Source: Burkholderiales bacterium (GTDB taxonomy: Bacteria > Pseudomonadota > Gammaproteobacteria > Burkholderiales > Burkholderiaceae_C). Taken from it: a stretch of DNA of 64,000 nt. A program made the position numbers and the translations under genes. The stretch spans positions 682,001 through 746,000 of the forward strand of contig JACRPO010000007.1 of NCBI GenBank assembly GCA_016223165.1, written 5' to 3'. Below the pieces are notes generated by a model. It did not search any database and was not told where the DNA came from. It saw only the letters and a program-made list of their open reading frames with translations. Positions 9,220-17,901 of this stretch are shown here, piece by piece. Positions within the stretch are counted from its first letter, which is position 1; each line of letters starts with the position of its first letter.

Positions 9220-10622
9220 CGTTCGGCCGCCTTCTTCGCCAGCGCGGCGGCAAGGCCGGTGTAGCTGGCCGGCGTCATAGCCTTCAGGCGCTCGCGCTCG
9301 GCGGGCGGCAACTCGGCGAGCGAGTCGATGAACTCGCGCATCGCCGCCAGCGTGACTTCGCGCCCGCGCGTGAATTCCTTCAGGCGCTCGTAGGGGTTGG
9401 CCAGCCCGTGCCGGCGCATGACCGTCTGCACCGCCTCGGCCAGCACCTCGGGCGCGCCGTCGAGGTCGGCGGCGAGCGCCTCGTGGTGCACCTCGAGCTT
9501 GCCCATGCCGACGCCGAGGCTGCCGTGCGCCAGCACCGTATAGCCCAGTGCCACGCCGATGTTGCGCAGCACGGTGCTGTCGGTGAGGTCGCGCTGCCAG
9601 CGGCTGACGGGCAGCTTCTGGCTCATGTGCGTGAGCAGCGCGTTCGCGAGGCCGTAGTTGCCCTCGGCATTCTCGAAGTCGATCGGGTTGACCTTGTGCG
9701 GCATCGTGCTCGAGCCGACCTCGCCTTCCTTCAGCCGCTGCTTGAAGTAACCGAGCGAGACATAGCCCCAGACGTCGCGGCACCAGTCGATGCAGATGGT
9801 GTTGGCGCGCACGACGGCATCGAAGAGCTCGGCGATGCCGTCGTGCGGCTCGATCTGCGTCGTGAGCGGGTTGAAGGCGAGGCCGAGGCGCTGCTCGACG
9901 ACGAGGCGCGAGAAGCGCTCCCAGTCGAAATCCGGCCAGGCGGCGAGGTGGGCGTTGTAGTTGCCGACGGCGCCGTTCATCTTTGCCGGCAGCGGCACGG
10001 CGGCGATGCGGGTGCGCGCCGTGGCCAGGCGGGCCAGCACGTTGGCCGCTTCCTTGCCCACGGTGGTGGGGCTGGCGGTCTGGCCGTGCGTGCGCGCGAG
10101 CATCGGCGTGGCGGCCTCGGCGACGGCGAGCGTGCGCAGCGAGTCGATCACCGCGTCGAGCGCCGGCAGCAGCACGTCCTTGCGCGCTGCGGCGAGCATG
10201 AGCGCGTGGCTGGCGTTGTTGATGTCCTCGCTCGTGCAGGCGAAGTGCACGAACTCGGCCGCGCGCTCGAGCTCGGCGTGCCCCTTGAGGCGGCCCTTGA
10301 TCCAGTACTCGACCGCCTTCACGTCGTGGTTGGTCGTGCGCTCGATCTCCTTGATCGCCGCCGCATCGGCCTCGGCGAAGCGCAGCACCAGCGAGCGCAG
10401 CAGGCCGCGCGCGGCTTCGGAGAGCGGCTTGAACTCGCCAAAGCCGGCGTCGGACAGCGCGATGAACCACTCGACCTCCACCTGCACGCGCCGGTGCATG
10501 AGGCCGTACTCGCTGAGCAGCGGGCGCAGCGGCGCCAGGCGTGCCGCATAGCGGCCGTCCAGCGGCGACAGCGCGGTGAGGGAGGTCGGCGCGGCCGACG
10601 GCGAGATCTTGGAATGCGGCAC
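9216..10622 (-). CDS. purB: Adenylosuccinate lyase
   Basis: Cleaves SAICAR to AICAR and adenylosuccinate to AMP, serving two steps of purine synthesis. At 468 residues it matches the E. coli-type enzyme. The fumarase/lyase superfamily signature GSSTMPHKVNPIDFENAEGN is present in the C-terminal half. The N-terminus reads LTALSPLDGRYA and the substrate-binding TSEDINN block follows. The reading frame starts with GTG at 10622. Its stop overlaps the pyrF start by four bases, so the pair links purine and pyrimidine synthesis on one transcript. It is divergent from the HAD hydrolase gene, with 68 bp between the two starts. Confidence 0.96.
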   Translation of the reverse strand: MPHSKISPSAAPTSLTALSPLDGRYAARLAPLRPLLSEYGLMHRRVQVEVEWFIALSDAGFGEFKPLSEAARGLLRSLVLRFAEADAAAIKEIERTTNHDVKAVEYWIKGRLKGHAELERAAEFVHFACTSEDINNASHALMLAAARKDVLLPALDAVIDSLRTLAVAEAATPMLARTHGQTASPTTVGKEAANVLARLATARTRIAAVPLPAKMNGAVGNYNAHLAAWPDFDWERFSRLVVEQRLGLAFNPLTTQIEPHDGIAELFDAVVRANTICIDWCRDVWGYVSLGYFKQRLKEGEVGSSTMPHKVNPIDFENAEGNYGLANALLTHMSQKLPVSRWQRDLTDSTVLRNIGVALGYTVLAHGSLGVGMGKLEVHHEALAADLDGAPEVLAEAVQTVMRRHGLANPYERLKEFTRGREVTLAAMREFIDSLAELPPAERERLKAMTPASYTGLAAALAKKAAER

Positions 10623-10690
10623 GGCACGATTATCCGCGCGCCACGGCGGCGGCGAAGCGCGCCTCGCCCCCGGGCGCTATGCTGCCGCGC

Positions 10691-11386
10691 ATGCCGCACG
10701 ACATCCGCGCCCTCACCTTCGACATCTTCGGCACCGTCGTCGACTGGTACGGCAGCATCGCCGCCGAGGTGACGCGCATCGGGCTGCCCACCGAAGGCGG
10801 GCGCTTCGCGCTCGACTGGCGCGCCGGCTACCCGCCGGCGATGCAGGAGGTGCGTTCGGGCGCGCTGCCCTGGACGAACATCGACGGCCTGCACCGGCGC
10901 ATCCTCGACCGCATCCTCGCCGCGCGCGGCATCGTGCTGCCCGAGGTCGAGGCGGCGGCGCTCAACCGCATCTGGCACCGGCTCGACCCCTGGCCCGACA
11001 GCGCCGCCGGCCTGGCGCAGCTCAAGCAGCGCCACGTGATCGCGACGCTGTCCAACGGCAACCTGTCGCTGCTGGTGAACCTGGCGCGGCATGGCGGCCT
11101 GCCTTTCGACGCGGTGCTGTCGGCGGAGCTCTTCAACCACTACAAGCCCGACCCCGAGGTCTACCTCGGCGCGGCGCGCCTACTCGACCTGCAACCGGCG
11201 CAGGTGCTGATGGTGGCCGCGCACCCGAGCGACCTGCGCGCCGCCGCCGCCTGCGGCCTGCGCACGGCCTACGTGATGCGGCCGCTGGAAAAGGGCCCCG
11301 GCGGCGTGCCCGAGGCGAGCCGCCCCGGCGAGTTCGACTTCACCGCCGCGAGCTTCCACGAGCTCGCGCGCCAGTTGGCCGGCTGA
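10691..11386 (+). CDS. HAD superfamily hydrolase, haloacid dehalogenase type II-like
   Basis: Cytoplasmic hydrolase of 231 residues in the haloacid dehalogenase superfamily. The N-terminal FDIFGTVVDW carries the nucleophilic aspartate in the type II dehalogenase arrangement. TLSNGN gives the motif II Ser/Asn, and FNHYKPDPEVYLGAA supplies the motif III lysine. MVAAHPSDLRAAAACGL covers the motif IV region, where type II dehalogenases usually read AAHxxDxxxA as here. Possible substrates are (S)-2-haloacids or sugar phosphates; the sequence cannot decide. ATG 10691 is preferred over an in-frame start four codons upstream. Its 3' end overlaps the LysR gene tail-to-tail by 47 bp. Confidence 0.88.
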   Translation: MPHDIRALTFDIFGTVVDWYGSIAAEVTRIGLPTEGGRFALDWRAGYPPAMQEVRSGALPWTNIDGLHRRILDRILAARGIVLPEVEAAALNRIWHRLDPWPDSAAGLAQLKQRHVIATLSNGNLSLLVNLARHGGLPFDAVLSAELFNHYKPDPEVYLGAARLLDLQPAQVLMVAAHPSDLRAAAACGLRTAYVMRPLEKGPGGVPEASRPGEFDFTAASFHELARQLAG

Positions 11387-12338
11387 TTCGTTCACAGGCT
11401 CTGACGCGCCGCTCGGCAGCCACTTCGCGCAGACAATCGAGCATGTGCGCGGTGGCCGGTGTGCGCAGGCGGCCGCGCATCGTGATCAGGCCCACCGGCG
11501 GCAGCTCGATCGGTACGGGCAGGTCCAGCCTGCGTGCCAGCCCCTCGGCCTCGAGATGCCGGCCGACGTCCATCGCGACGAAGCCGAAGGCGCGGCGCCG
11601 GCGCACGAAGTGCACCGTCATCAGGTACGACGCCGATTCGATGAGGTCCGTGGGTGGCGCGAGCTTGTGCTTGTAGAACAGCTGCTCGAGTTTCACGCGC
11701 GAGCTGGCCCAGGCGGGCGGCACGACCCAGGGCTCGCCGGCCAGCTCGGCCCAGCGCGGCTTGGCGGCGCGTGCCAGCGGGTGCTCGGGGTGCGCGACGA
11801 TGCACATCGGCTCGTCGTAGAGCGCCTCGGTCTCGAGGTCGGGCGAGGCGTAGCCCGGTTCGAGCCGGCCGACGAAGAGATCGAGTTCGCCGACGCGCAG
11901 CCGCGGCAGCAGCCGCGTCAGGTCGCCTTCCTCGATGGCCACGGCGGTCTGCGACGAGCGCGCCTTCAGGCGCTCGACGGCAGGCGCGAGCAGCGTCGGC
12001 GTGGCCACGACCATCGCGCCGATATGGATGCGCCCGGCCGCGCCACTGGCCACGGCGGCGAGCTCGTCGCGCGTGCGGTGGTAGTCGGCCAGCACCTGGC
12101 GCGCGAAGCGCACGACGGTGGCGCCGTAGGCCGTGGGCTCGGTGCCGCGCGTGCTGCGCACGAAGAGGTCAAGCCCGAACATGCGCTCGATCTCGACCAG
12201 CGACTTCGACACCGCCGGCTGCGTCAGCGACAGGAACTCCGCGGCGCGGCCGAGATGGCGGAACTGGTCCAGCGCCAGCAGCAGCTGCAGATGGCGCAGC
12301 TTGAGGTTGGAGCGCAGCACGCGGTCGATGTCGGCCAT
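11340..12338 (-). CDS. LysR-family regulator of the adjacent hydroxy-acid locus
   Basis: Transcription regulator of about 332 residues. The N-terminal winged helix-turn-helix reads LALDQFRHLGRAAEFLSLTQPAVSKSLVEIE, with the recognition helix around LTQPAVSKSL. The rest is a type 2 periplasmic-binding-like effector domain (IHIGAMVVATPTLLAPAV, DLFVGRLE, RRAFGFVAMDVG). It is similar in style to GbpR/PcaQ-like regulators of sugar-acid or aromatic-acid genes. It is transcribed away from the Bug receptor/dehydratase/dehydrogenase operon, the usual layout for a LysR activator. A palindrome in the intervening region is a probable binding site. The start is placed at the Met ten codons into the open frame; no strong ribosome site decides it. 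Confidence 0.9.
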   Translation of the reverse strand: MADIDRVLRSNLKLRHLQLLLALDQFRHLGRAAEFLSLTQPAVSKSLVEIERMFGLDLFVRSTRGTEPTAYGATVVRFARQVLADYHRTRDELAAVASGAAGRIHIGAMVVATPTLLAPAVERLKARSSQTAVAIEEGDLTRLLPRLRVGELDLFVGRLEPGYASPDLETEALYDEPMCIVAHPEHPLARAAKPRWAELAGEPWVVPPAWASSRVKLEQLFYKHKLAPPTDLIESASYLMTVHFVRRRRAFGFVAMDVGRHLEAEGLARRLDLPVPIELPPVGLITMRGRLRTPATAHMLDCLREVAAERRVRACERISRPTGARARGSSRR

Positions 12339-12384
12339 GAGGAGCGGGTCGCAGGCGGGCGCAGGCAACTAGATGAAGGTTTTG

Positions 12385-12411
12385 CAATGAAGGGAGTCTA
12401 GAACTTCATTG
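12385..12411. promoter_or_regulatory. Inverted repeat, candidate LysR operator
   Basis: CAATGAAG at 12385-12392 and CTTCATTG at 12404-12411 form a perfect 8-bp inverted repeat around an 11-bp spacer. It lies 47 bp upstream of the LysR start and about 144 bp upstream of the Bug receptor start. An extra ATGAAGG half-site sits 14 bp to the left. Size and position fit a LysR recognition site. Assignment is inferred. Confidence 0.55.
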
Positions 12412-12554
12412 GATGGCAATGGCGGGGCCCACCAGAATCGGGCCCGCCCCCCGCCCCGATTCCGATATCCACCAGAAGACCAGCGGACCCGGCGATGGCG
12501 CCCGTCGCCCCTCGACGGTTCCCGACCCGCTCACCCCTACAGCCGGAGACAAGC

Positions 12555-13541
12555 ATGCCGACCACCCGCCGCCAGCTGATCCTGGGCAGTGCCGCCGCTG
12601 CCACCCTCTACGTCTATGCCGCCCCGCGCGCCTTCGCGGCCGCCTACCCCGAGCGGCCGATCACCTTCATCTGCCCCTGGCCGGCCGGCGGCACCGCCGA
12701 CATGACGATGCGTGCCCTGTGCGGCGCCGCGGCCAAGGTGCTGGGCCAGGCGATCGTCGTCGAGAACAAGGCCGGTGCCTCGGGCATGCTGGGTTTGAAG
12801 GCGCTCGTGGCGGCGCGCCCGGACGGCTACACGATCGGCCAGATCCCGATCTCGGTGACGCGCTTCGCGCAACTGGGCGCGGTGCAGATCGACCCGCTCA
12901 AGGACCTGACCTTCATCGCCCGCACCTCCGGCCAGACCTTCGGCGTCGCCGTGCGCGCCGACTCGCCGTGGACGAGCCTGAAGGACCTCGTCGCCGCCGC
13001 CAAGGCCAACCCGAGCAAGCACACCTATGCCAGCGCCGGCATCGGCGGCGCCACGCACGTGGGCATGGAGGAGTTCGCACTCGCCGCCGGCATCACGCTC
13101 AACCACATCCCGTACAAGGGCGGCGCGCCGGCGCTGCAGGACCTGCTCGGCGGCCAGGTCGACGCGCTCGCCGACTCGAGCTCGTGGGCGCCGCATGTCA
13201 AGTCCGGCAAGCTGCGCCTGCTCGCGACCTGGGGTGCGAAGCGCACGCACGATTTCCCCGACGTGCCGACGCTGAAGGAGTCGGGCTTCGATGTCGTCGT
13301 CGATGCGCCCAACGGCGTCGGTGCACCCAAGGGGCTGGAGCCCGAGGTGGCGGCGAAGCTGCGCGAGGCCTTCAAGGCCGCCGCGGCCAGTGCCGACTTC
13401 GCCGCCGCCTGCGCCAAGATCGATGCACCCGTGATGTACCTCGACGCGCCCGAGTACGAGAAGTTCGTCGCCGCGATGCTGCAACGCGAGAAGGCGTTGA
13501 TCGAGAAGCTGAAGCTGAAAGAGCTGCTGGCCAAGGGCTGA
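12555..13541 (+). CDS. Bug/TctC-family tripartite tricarboxylate-type solute receptor
   Basis: Extracytoplasmic solute-binding protein of 328 residues for a TctABC-type secondary transporter. The N-terminus MPTTRRQLILGSAAAATL has twin arginines and a hydrophobic stretch ending in AFAA, so Tat or Sec export is likely. YPERPITFICPWPAGGTADMTMR is the family's first ligand loop. VENKAGASGMLG and HIPYKGGAPALQDLLGGQVD are further conserved Bug motifs. The start is supported by GGAG ten bases upstream of ATG 12555. No TctA/TctB membrane genes are in the window, so it may work with a transporter encoded elsewhere. The neighbours suggest a hydroxy-dicarboxylate such as tartrate or an aldarate as ligand. 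Confidence 0.93.
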   Translation: MPTTRRQLILGSAAAATLYVYAAPRAFAAAYPERPITFICPWPAGGTADMTMRALCGAAAKVLGQAIVVENKAGASGMLGLKALVAARPDGYTIGQIPISVTRFAQLGAVQIDPLKDLTFIARTSGQTFGVAVRADSPWTSLKDLVAAAKANPSKHTYASAGIGGATHVGMEEFALAAGITLNHIPYKGGAPALQDLLGGQVDALADSSSWAPHVKSGKLRLLATWGAKRTHDFPDVPTLKESGFDVVVDAPNGVGAPKGLEPEVAAKLREAFKAAAASADFAAACAKIDAPVMYLDAPEYEKFVAAMLQREKALIEKLKLKELLAKG

Positions 13542-13547
13542 CCGGTC

Positions 13548-15095
13548 ATGCCCGCCGTGCCCGCCGCGCGCGGCTCGCCGCCGCTCCTGATCCGCCTGCA
13601 CGCCAACGACAACGTTCTCGTGGCGCGGCAGCCGATCGCCATCGGTCAGGAGCTGCCCGGGTTCGGCCTGCGCATGCGCGCGCAGGTGCCGGCCGGGCAC
13701 AAGATCGCCGCGCGCCGCATCGCCGCCGGCGAGCGCGTGAAGAAGTTCGACACGGTGATCGGCGCCGCGACGCGCGACATCGAGGCCGGCGAGCACGTGC
13801 ACTCGCACAACCTGGCCATCGTCGAGTTCGATCGCGACCCCGGCTTCGGCGAGGACGTGCGGCCGGTGGACTACGTGCCCGAGGCCGAGCGTGCACGCTT
13901 CATGGGCATCGTGCGACACGACGGGCGCGTGGCGACGCGCAACTTCATCGGCCTGCTGTCTTCGGTGAACTGCTCGTCCACCGTCATCCACAAGATCGCC
14001 GCGCACTTCACGCCCGAGCGGTTGGCGGCCTACCCCAACGTCGACGGCGTCGTCGCCTTCGCGCAGACGAGCGGCTGCGGCATGTCCTCGCCGAGCGAGC
14101 ACTTCGACGTTCTCAGGCGCACGCTCGCCGGCTATGCACGCCACCCGAACCTGGCCGGCGTGCTGATCGTCGGCCTCGGCTGCGAGCGCAACCAGATCGC
14201 CGATCTCGTCGCCTCGCAGGGCCTGGTCGAAGGCGAGAACCTGCGCACACTGGTCATGCAGGACAGCGGCGGCACGCGCGCCACCATCGCCGCCGGCATC
14301 GCCGCCGTCGAGGCCATGTTGCCGCGCGCCGATGCCGTGCAGCGCACGCCGGTGAGCGCCGCGCACCTGAAGATCGGCCTCGAGTGCGGTGGCTCCGACG
14401 GCTTCTCGGGCATCACCGCCAACCCGGCGCTCGGCGCCGCGATGGACATCCTCGTGCGGCACGGTGGCACGGCCATCCTCTCGGAGACGCCCGAGATCCA
14501 CGGCGTCGAGTTCATGCTCACGCGCCGCGCCGTGAGCCCCGAGGTCGGGCGCAAGCTGCTCGACCGCCTGGCCTGGTGGGAGCGCTACACGCGCGGGCAC
14601 AACGGCCAGTTCAACGGCGTCGTCGGCCCGGGCAACCAGGCGGGCGGGCTCGCCAATATCTTCGAGAAGTCGCTCGGCTCGGCGATGAAGGGCGGCACGA
14701 CGCCGCTGCAGGCGGTGTACGAATACGCCGAGCCGATCGACGTGCCCGGCTTCGTCTTCATGGACTCGCCCGGCTACGACCCCGTGGCCTCGACGGGCCA
14801 GATCGCCAGCGGCGCCAACCTGATCTGCTTCACCACCGGGCGCGGCTCGATGTTCGGCAGCAAGCCGGCGCCGACTATCAAGCTCGCGACCAACACGCCG
14901 ATGTTCAGGCGCCTCGAGGAGGACATGGACATCAATTGCGGCCTCGTGCTCGACGGCGAGCTCGACCTGCCGCAGATGGGCCGGCACATCTTCGAGCACA
15001 TCCTGCGTGCCGCCTCGGGCGAGCGCACGAAGAGCGAGCTGCTGGGCCTCGGCGACCACGAATTCGTGCCCTGGCACCTGGGCATCGTCAGCTGA
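13548..15095 (+). CDS. UxaA/GarD-family sugar-acid dehydratase
   Basis: Full-length 515-residue dehydratase of the altronate/galactarate family. The N-terminal SAF domain (residues about 15-95) contains LIRLHANDNVLVARQPIAIG, and the catalytic domain follows. Conserved cysteines of the metal site are in LLSSVNCSST, AQTSGCGMSS and VGLGCERNQ. GLECGGSDGFSGITANPALG is the family hallmark. These enzymes remove water from altronate, galactarate or related acids to give 2-keto-3-deoxy acids. The gene starts 6 bp after the receptor stop and precedes a tartrate dehydrogenase-like gene. The exact substrate is not determined. Confidence 0.92.
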   Translation: MPAVPAARGSPPLLIRLHANDNVLVARQPIAIGQELPGFGLRMRAQVPAGHKIAARRIAAGERVKKFDTVIGAATRDIEAGEHVHSHNLAIVEFDRDPGFGEDVRPVDYVPEAERARFMGIVRHDGRVATRNFIGLLSSVNCSSTVIHKIAAHFTPERLAAYPNVDGVVAFAQTSGCGMSSPSEHFDVLRRTLAGYARHPNLAGVLIVGLGCERNQIADLVASQGLVEGENLRTLVMQDSGGTRATIAAGIAAVEAMLPRADAVQRTPVSAAHLKIGLECGGSDGFSGITANPALGAAMDILVRHGGTAILSETPEIHGVEFMLTRRAVSPEVGRKLLDRLAWWERYTRGHNGQFNGVVGPGNQAGGLANIFEKSLGSAMKGGTTPLQAVYEYAEPIDVPGFVFMDSPGYDPVASTGQIASGANLICFTTGRGSMFGSKPAPTIKLATNTPMFRRLEEDMDINCGLVLDGELDLPQMGRHIFEHILRAASGERTKSELLGLGDHEFVPWHLGIVS

Positions 15096-15216
15096 GAGCC
15101 GGCCGTGAGCCTGGGCATGAGTCGGCCATGCGCCGGCCATGAGCCTGGCCCTCGCCCCTGACGGCTGCCCCTTGCGGCCCGGCCTCGTATAACCTCGTTC
15201 GAAGGAGACCGAACCC

Positions 15217-16311
15217 ATGGCCAAGACCTATCGCATCGCCGCCATTCCCGGCGACGGCATCGGCAAGGAAGTGATGCCCGAGGCGCTGCGCACGCTGCGG
15301 GCGGCGGCCGAGCGCTTCGGCTTCCACCTCGACATCGAGCCCATCGAGTGGGCCAGCTGCGACTACCACGCCGCGCACGGCCAGATGATGCCCGACGACT
15401 GGAAGGCGCGGCTGGCGGGCAAGGACGCCATCCTCTTCGGCGCCGTCGGCTGGCCGGCGACGGTGCCGGACCATGTGTCGTTGTGGGGCAGCCTGCTCAA
15501 GTTCCGCCGCGAGTTCGACCAGTACATCAACCTGCGCCCGGCGCGGCTGTTCGAGGGCGTGCCTTGCCCGCTGGTCGACGGCAAGGGCCGGCCGCGCCAG
15601 GCCGGCGAGATCGACTTCCTCATCGTGCGCGAGAACACCGAGGGCGAATACACCAACCTCGGCGGCGTCATGTACGCCGGCACCGAGCGCGAGATCGTCA
15701 TCCAGGAGTCGGTGTATTCGCGCTTCGGCACCGACCGCGTGCTGAAGTACGCGTTCGATCTCGCCGCCTCGCGCCCGCGCAGGAAGCTCACGGTGGCCAC
15801 CAAGAGCAACGGCATCGCCATCAGCATGCCGTGGTGGGACAGCCGCGCCGACGCGATGCACGCCGCCTACCCGCAAGTGGCGGTGGACAAGCAGCACATC
15901 GACATCCTCACCGCGCGCTTCGTGCTGCAGCCCGACCGCTTCGACGTGGTGGTGGCGAGCAACCTCTTCGGCGACATCCTGTCCGACCTCGGGCCGGCCT
16001 GCACCGGCACGATCGGCATCGCGCCTTCGGCGAACCTGAACCCGGAGCGCAGGTTCCCCTCGCTCTTCGAGCCGGTGCACGGCTCGGCGCCCGACATCTA
16101 CGGCCAGAACATCGCCAACCCGGTGGCGATGATCTGGTCGGCGGCGATGATGCTCGACTTCCTCGGCGAGCGCGCTGCGCACGACGCCGTCGTGAAGGCG
16201 ATCGAGCAGGTGCTGGCCCAGGGTGCGAAGGGCCCGGTGACGCGCGATCTCGGCGGCCAGGCGAGCACGACGCAGGCCGGCGAGGCGATCGCGCGCGCCG
16301 TCGCCGGCTGA
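15217..16311 (+). CDS. Tartrate dehydrogenase/decarboxylase-like NAD-dependent hydroxy-acid dehydrogenase
   Basis: Beta-decarboxylating dehydrogenase of 364 residues in the isocitrate/isopropylmalate dehydrogenase superfamily. IPGDGIGKEV is the N-terminal nucleotide-proximal motif. FDQYINLRPARLFEGV supplies substrate arginines, and RENTEGEYTNLGG is typical of tartrate/malate enzymes. NLFGDILSDLGPACTGTIGIAPSANL contains the metal-binding aspartates, and FEPVHGSAPDIYGQNIANP is the C-terminal signature. It probably oxidises tartrate, meso-tartrate or D-malate in the cytoplasm. GAAGGAGACC before ATG 15217 is a strong ribosome site. Position after the dehydratase suggests joint catabolism of imported hydroxy-dicarboxylates. 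Confidence 0.92.
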   Translation: MAKTYRIAAIPGDGIGKEVMPEALRTLRAAAERFGFHLDIEPIEWASCDYHAAHGQMMPDDWKARLAGKDAILFGAVGWPATVPDHVSLWGSLLKFRREFDQYINLRPARLFEGVPCPLVDGKGRPRQAGEIDFLIVRENTEGEYTNLGGVMYAGTEREIVIQESVYSRFGTDRVLKYAFDLAASRPRRKLTVATKSNGIAISMPWWDSRADAMHAAYPQVAVDKQHIDILTARFVLQPDRFDVVVASNLFGDILSDLGPACTGTIGIAPSANLNPERRFPSLFEPVHGSAPDIYGQNIANPVAMIWSAAMMLDFLGERAAHDAVVKAIEQVLAQGAKGPVTRDLGGQASTTQAGEAIARAVAG

Positions 16312-16324
16312 GACACCGGCAGCG

Positions 16325-16348
16325 GCGCGCAAGCGCACGCTTGCGCGC
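16325..16348. terminator. Hairpin between convergent genes
   Basis: GCGCGCAAGC, a four-base loop, then GCTTGCGCGC make a perfect 10-bp stem 13 bp after the dehydrogenase stop, before the convergent membrane-protein gene. There is no T-tract. A bidirectional terminator is likely from position. Confidence 0.5.
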
Positions 16349-16400
16349 TGCTCAGGCCGCGCTCAGGCCGCGCTCCTGCCTGATCCCGTCCGCCGCGCGT

Positions 16401-17276
16401 TCAGCTGAAGAAGAACGCCCAGAGCGCGACGATGCCCAGCGCCACGCCGAGCACGATGCCGTAGAGCATCGCCACGACGAGCGCGCGCCAGACCGTGCCG
16501 AACCAGCCACCGCCATAGACACGCCGCGCCGCGATGAAGGCGTAGACCGGCATCGCGAGGTAGGCGAAGTCGGCGCCCGGCATCGGCAGCAGCGTGATCG
16601 CCAGTGCCGCGAACCAGAAGCTGTGCACGTGCAGCGCGTAGACGAGGTGCTCGGTGTAGCGCAAGCCGCGGCCGAAGTAGGTGAGCTGCGTGAACAGCGC
16701 GAAGAGCGGCACGAGCAGGAACATCGCCGTGCCCCAGCGGCTCATGAAGCGCTCGGGCCAGAGCGCGATCTCGCGTTGCAGGCCCTTCGGGTCGAGGTCG
16801 AGCCGGGCGCGGAAGCGGTCGCACATCCAGGCGGGCAGGCCTTCGCAGAAGAACTTGCCGTCCCTCAGGCCCGCGCCCTTGCCGTCGCCGAAGCCGAGGA
16901 GGATGACGTTCGGTGGCCTGTTGCTGCCCGCCAGCCCGGTGAGCGACTCGTCGCCGAGCTTCAGGTTGAAGGCCGGCGAGGCCACGCGCAGCACGAGCAG
17001 CACGAGCAGGCTGATGGTCAGGTACAGGCGCAGCGGCAGCACGTAGTGCTTGCGCCGGCCGGCCAGGTAGCGCCGTGTCAGCTCGCCGGGCTTGAACAGC
17101 AGCAGCGCGAGCGTGCGCCACAGCGCGCCCTCGGTGGAGAAGTAGGCGCCGCCGAACTGCTGGATGAACTCGCCCACCTTGGGCGGCTTGACGTTCGTCT
17201 CCTGGCCGCAGGCGCCGCAGTAGCGTGGCTTGGGTTCGGGCAGTGGGGCGTTGCAGTTCAAGCAGCTGGCGGCCAT
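16401..17276 (-). CDS. Zinc-ribbon membrane protein, DUF3667-like
   Basis: Inner-membrane protein of 291 residues with no known biochemical role. The N-terminus is a zinc ribbon: CLNC at residues 5-8 and CGAC at residues 20-23. FSTEGALWRTLALLLFKPGELTRRYLAGRRKHYVLP is characteristic of the DUF3667 family. Four or more membrane segments follow, for example LYLTISLLVLLVLRV, TAMFLLVPLFALFTQ, FWFAALAITLLP and ALVVAMLYGIVLGVALGIVALWAFFF at the C-terminus. A soluble loop between the first two segments has a Cys pair (FFCEGLPAWMCDRF). The start at 17276 puts the zinc ribbon at the N-terminus. It lies downstream of the lipoprotein gene in the same direction. Confidence 0.82.
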   Translation of the reverse strand: MAASCLNCNAPLPEPKPRYCGACGQETNVKPPKVGEFIQQFGGAYFSTEGALWRTLALLLFKPGELTRRYLAGRRKHYVLPLRLYLTISLLVLLVLRVASPAFNLKLGDESLTGLAGSNRPPNVILLGFGDGKGAGLRDGKFFCEGLPAWMCDRFRARLDLDPKGLQREIALWPERFMSRWGTAMFLLVPLFALFTQLTYFGRGLRYTEHLVYALHVHSFWFAALAITLLPMPGADFAYLAMPVYAFIAARRVYGGGWFGTVWRALVVAMLYGIVLGVALGIVALWAFFFS

Positions 17277-17337
17277 GGGCCGCCACGGTAGCGCAAAGCG
17301 GCTGCCGCCCCGCTGCCGGCGCGGGACTGCCGCGCCG

Positions 17338-17901
17338 TCAGGGGCAGGTGGCCTCGCTCGTGACGCCGGAGACCGGCAGCAGCGCCTGCGGCCCGGCCAG
17401 CGTGCGGCCGAACGAATCGACGAGCGTGACGGCAAGCCCGGTGCCGCTGCGTTCGACCTGCAGCGTCGCCAGGCGCACGCGGCTGCCGCCTTCGATGACG
17501 TTGCCGAAGTAGCGCGGCGTCGCGCTGCCGGCCTGGCCGAAGCTGCCGACGAAGAGGATGCCCTGGCAGCGCAGGCGCCACTGCGCCTCCTGGCCGTCGA
17601 GTTCGAGCAGGGTGCGGCTTTCGGGCGACGACTCGGCGAAGAAGCGCGCCGACGTGGCCGGCAGCGGTGCGGCGCCGGTGCTCGGTGCCGTGCAGCCGAG
17701 CAGGTCGGCGAAGTCCGACTGGCACACCGGCACGTCGTGCGCGCCGTAGGCGGCGAGCGCGTCGTCGGTGGCGCCGGTGCCGGTGCCGCCGAGCCCGGGG
17801 CCGCAGCCGGCGAGCAGGGCGAGTGCGGCGGCGAGGGTGGCGATCGCGGCGACAGTCGCCGAGGCGAGCCGGGACGCGGGGTTCATGATCTTCACTTTCA
17901 T
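17338..17901 (-). CDS. Putative lipoprotein of unknown function
   Basis: Lipoprotein of 187 residues, unrecognised. The N-terminal hydrophobic stretch ends LALLAGC, a standard lipobox. The mature part has cysteines in VPVCQSDF, LLGCTAP, LRCQGIL and a terminal EATCP, which could form two disulphides. The C-terminal half looks all-beta (YFGNVIEGGSRVRLATLQVERS). Its ATG overlaps the stop of the upstream DUF6502-like gene as ATGA, so the two are translationally coupled. A second Met five codons in is an alternative start. It probably sits in the periplasm or outer membrane. Confidence 0.7.
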   Translation of the reverse strand: MKVKIMNPASRLASATVAAIATLAAALALLAGCGPGLGGTGTGATDDALAAYGAHDVPVCQSDFADLLGCTAPSTGAAPLPATSARFFAESSPESRTLLELDGQEAQWRLRCQGILFVGSFGQAGSATPRYFGNVIEGGSRVRLATLQVERSGTGLAVTLVDSFGRTLAGPQALLPVSGVTSEATCP

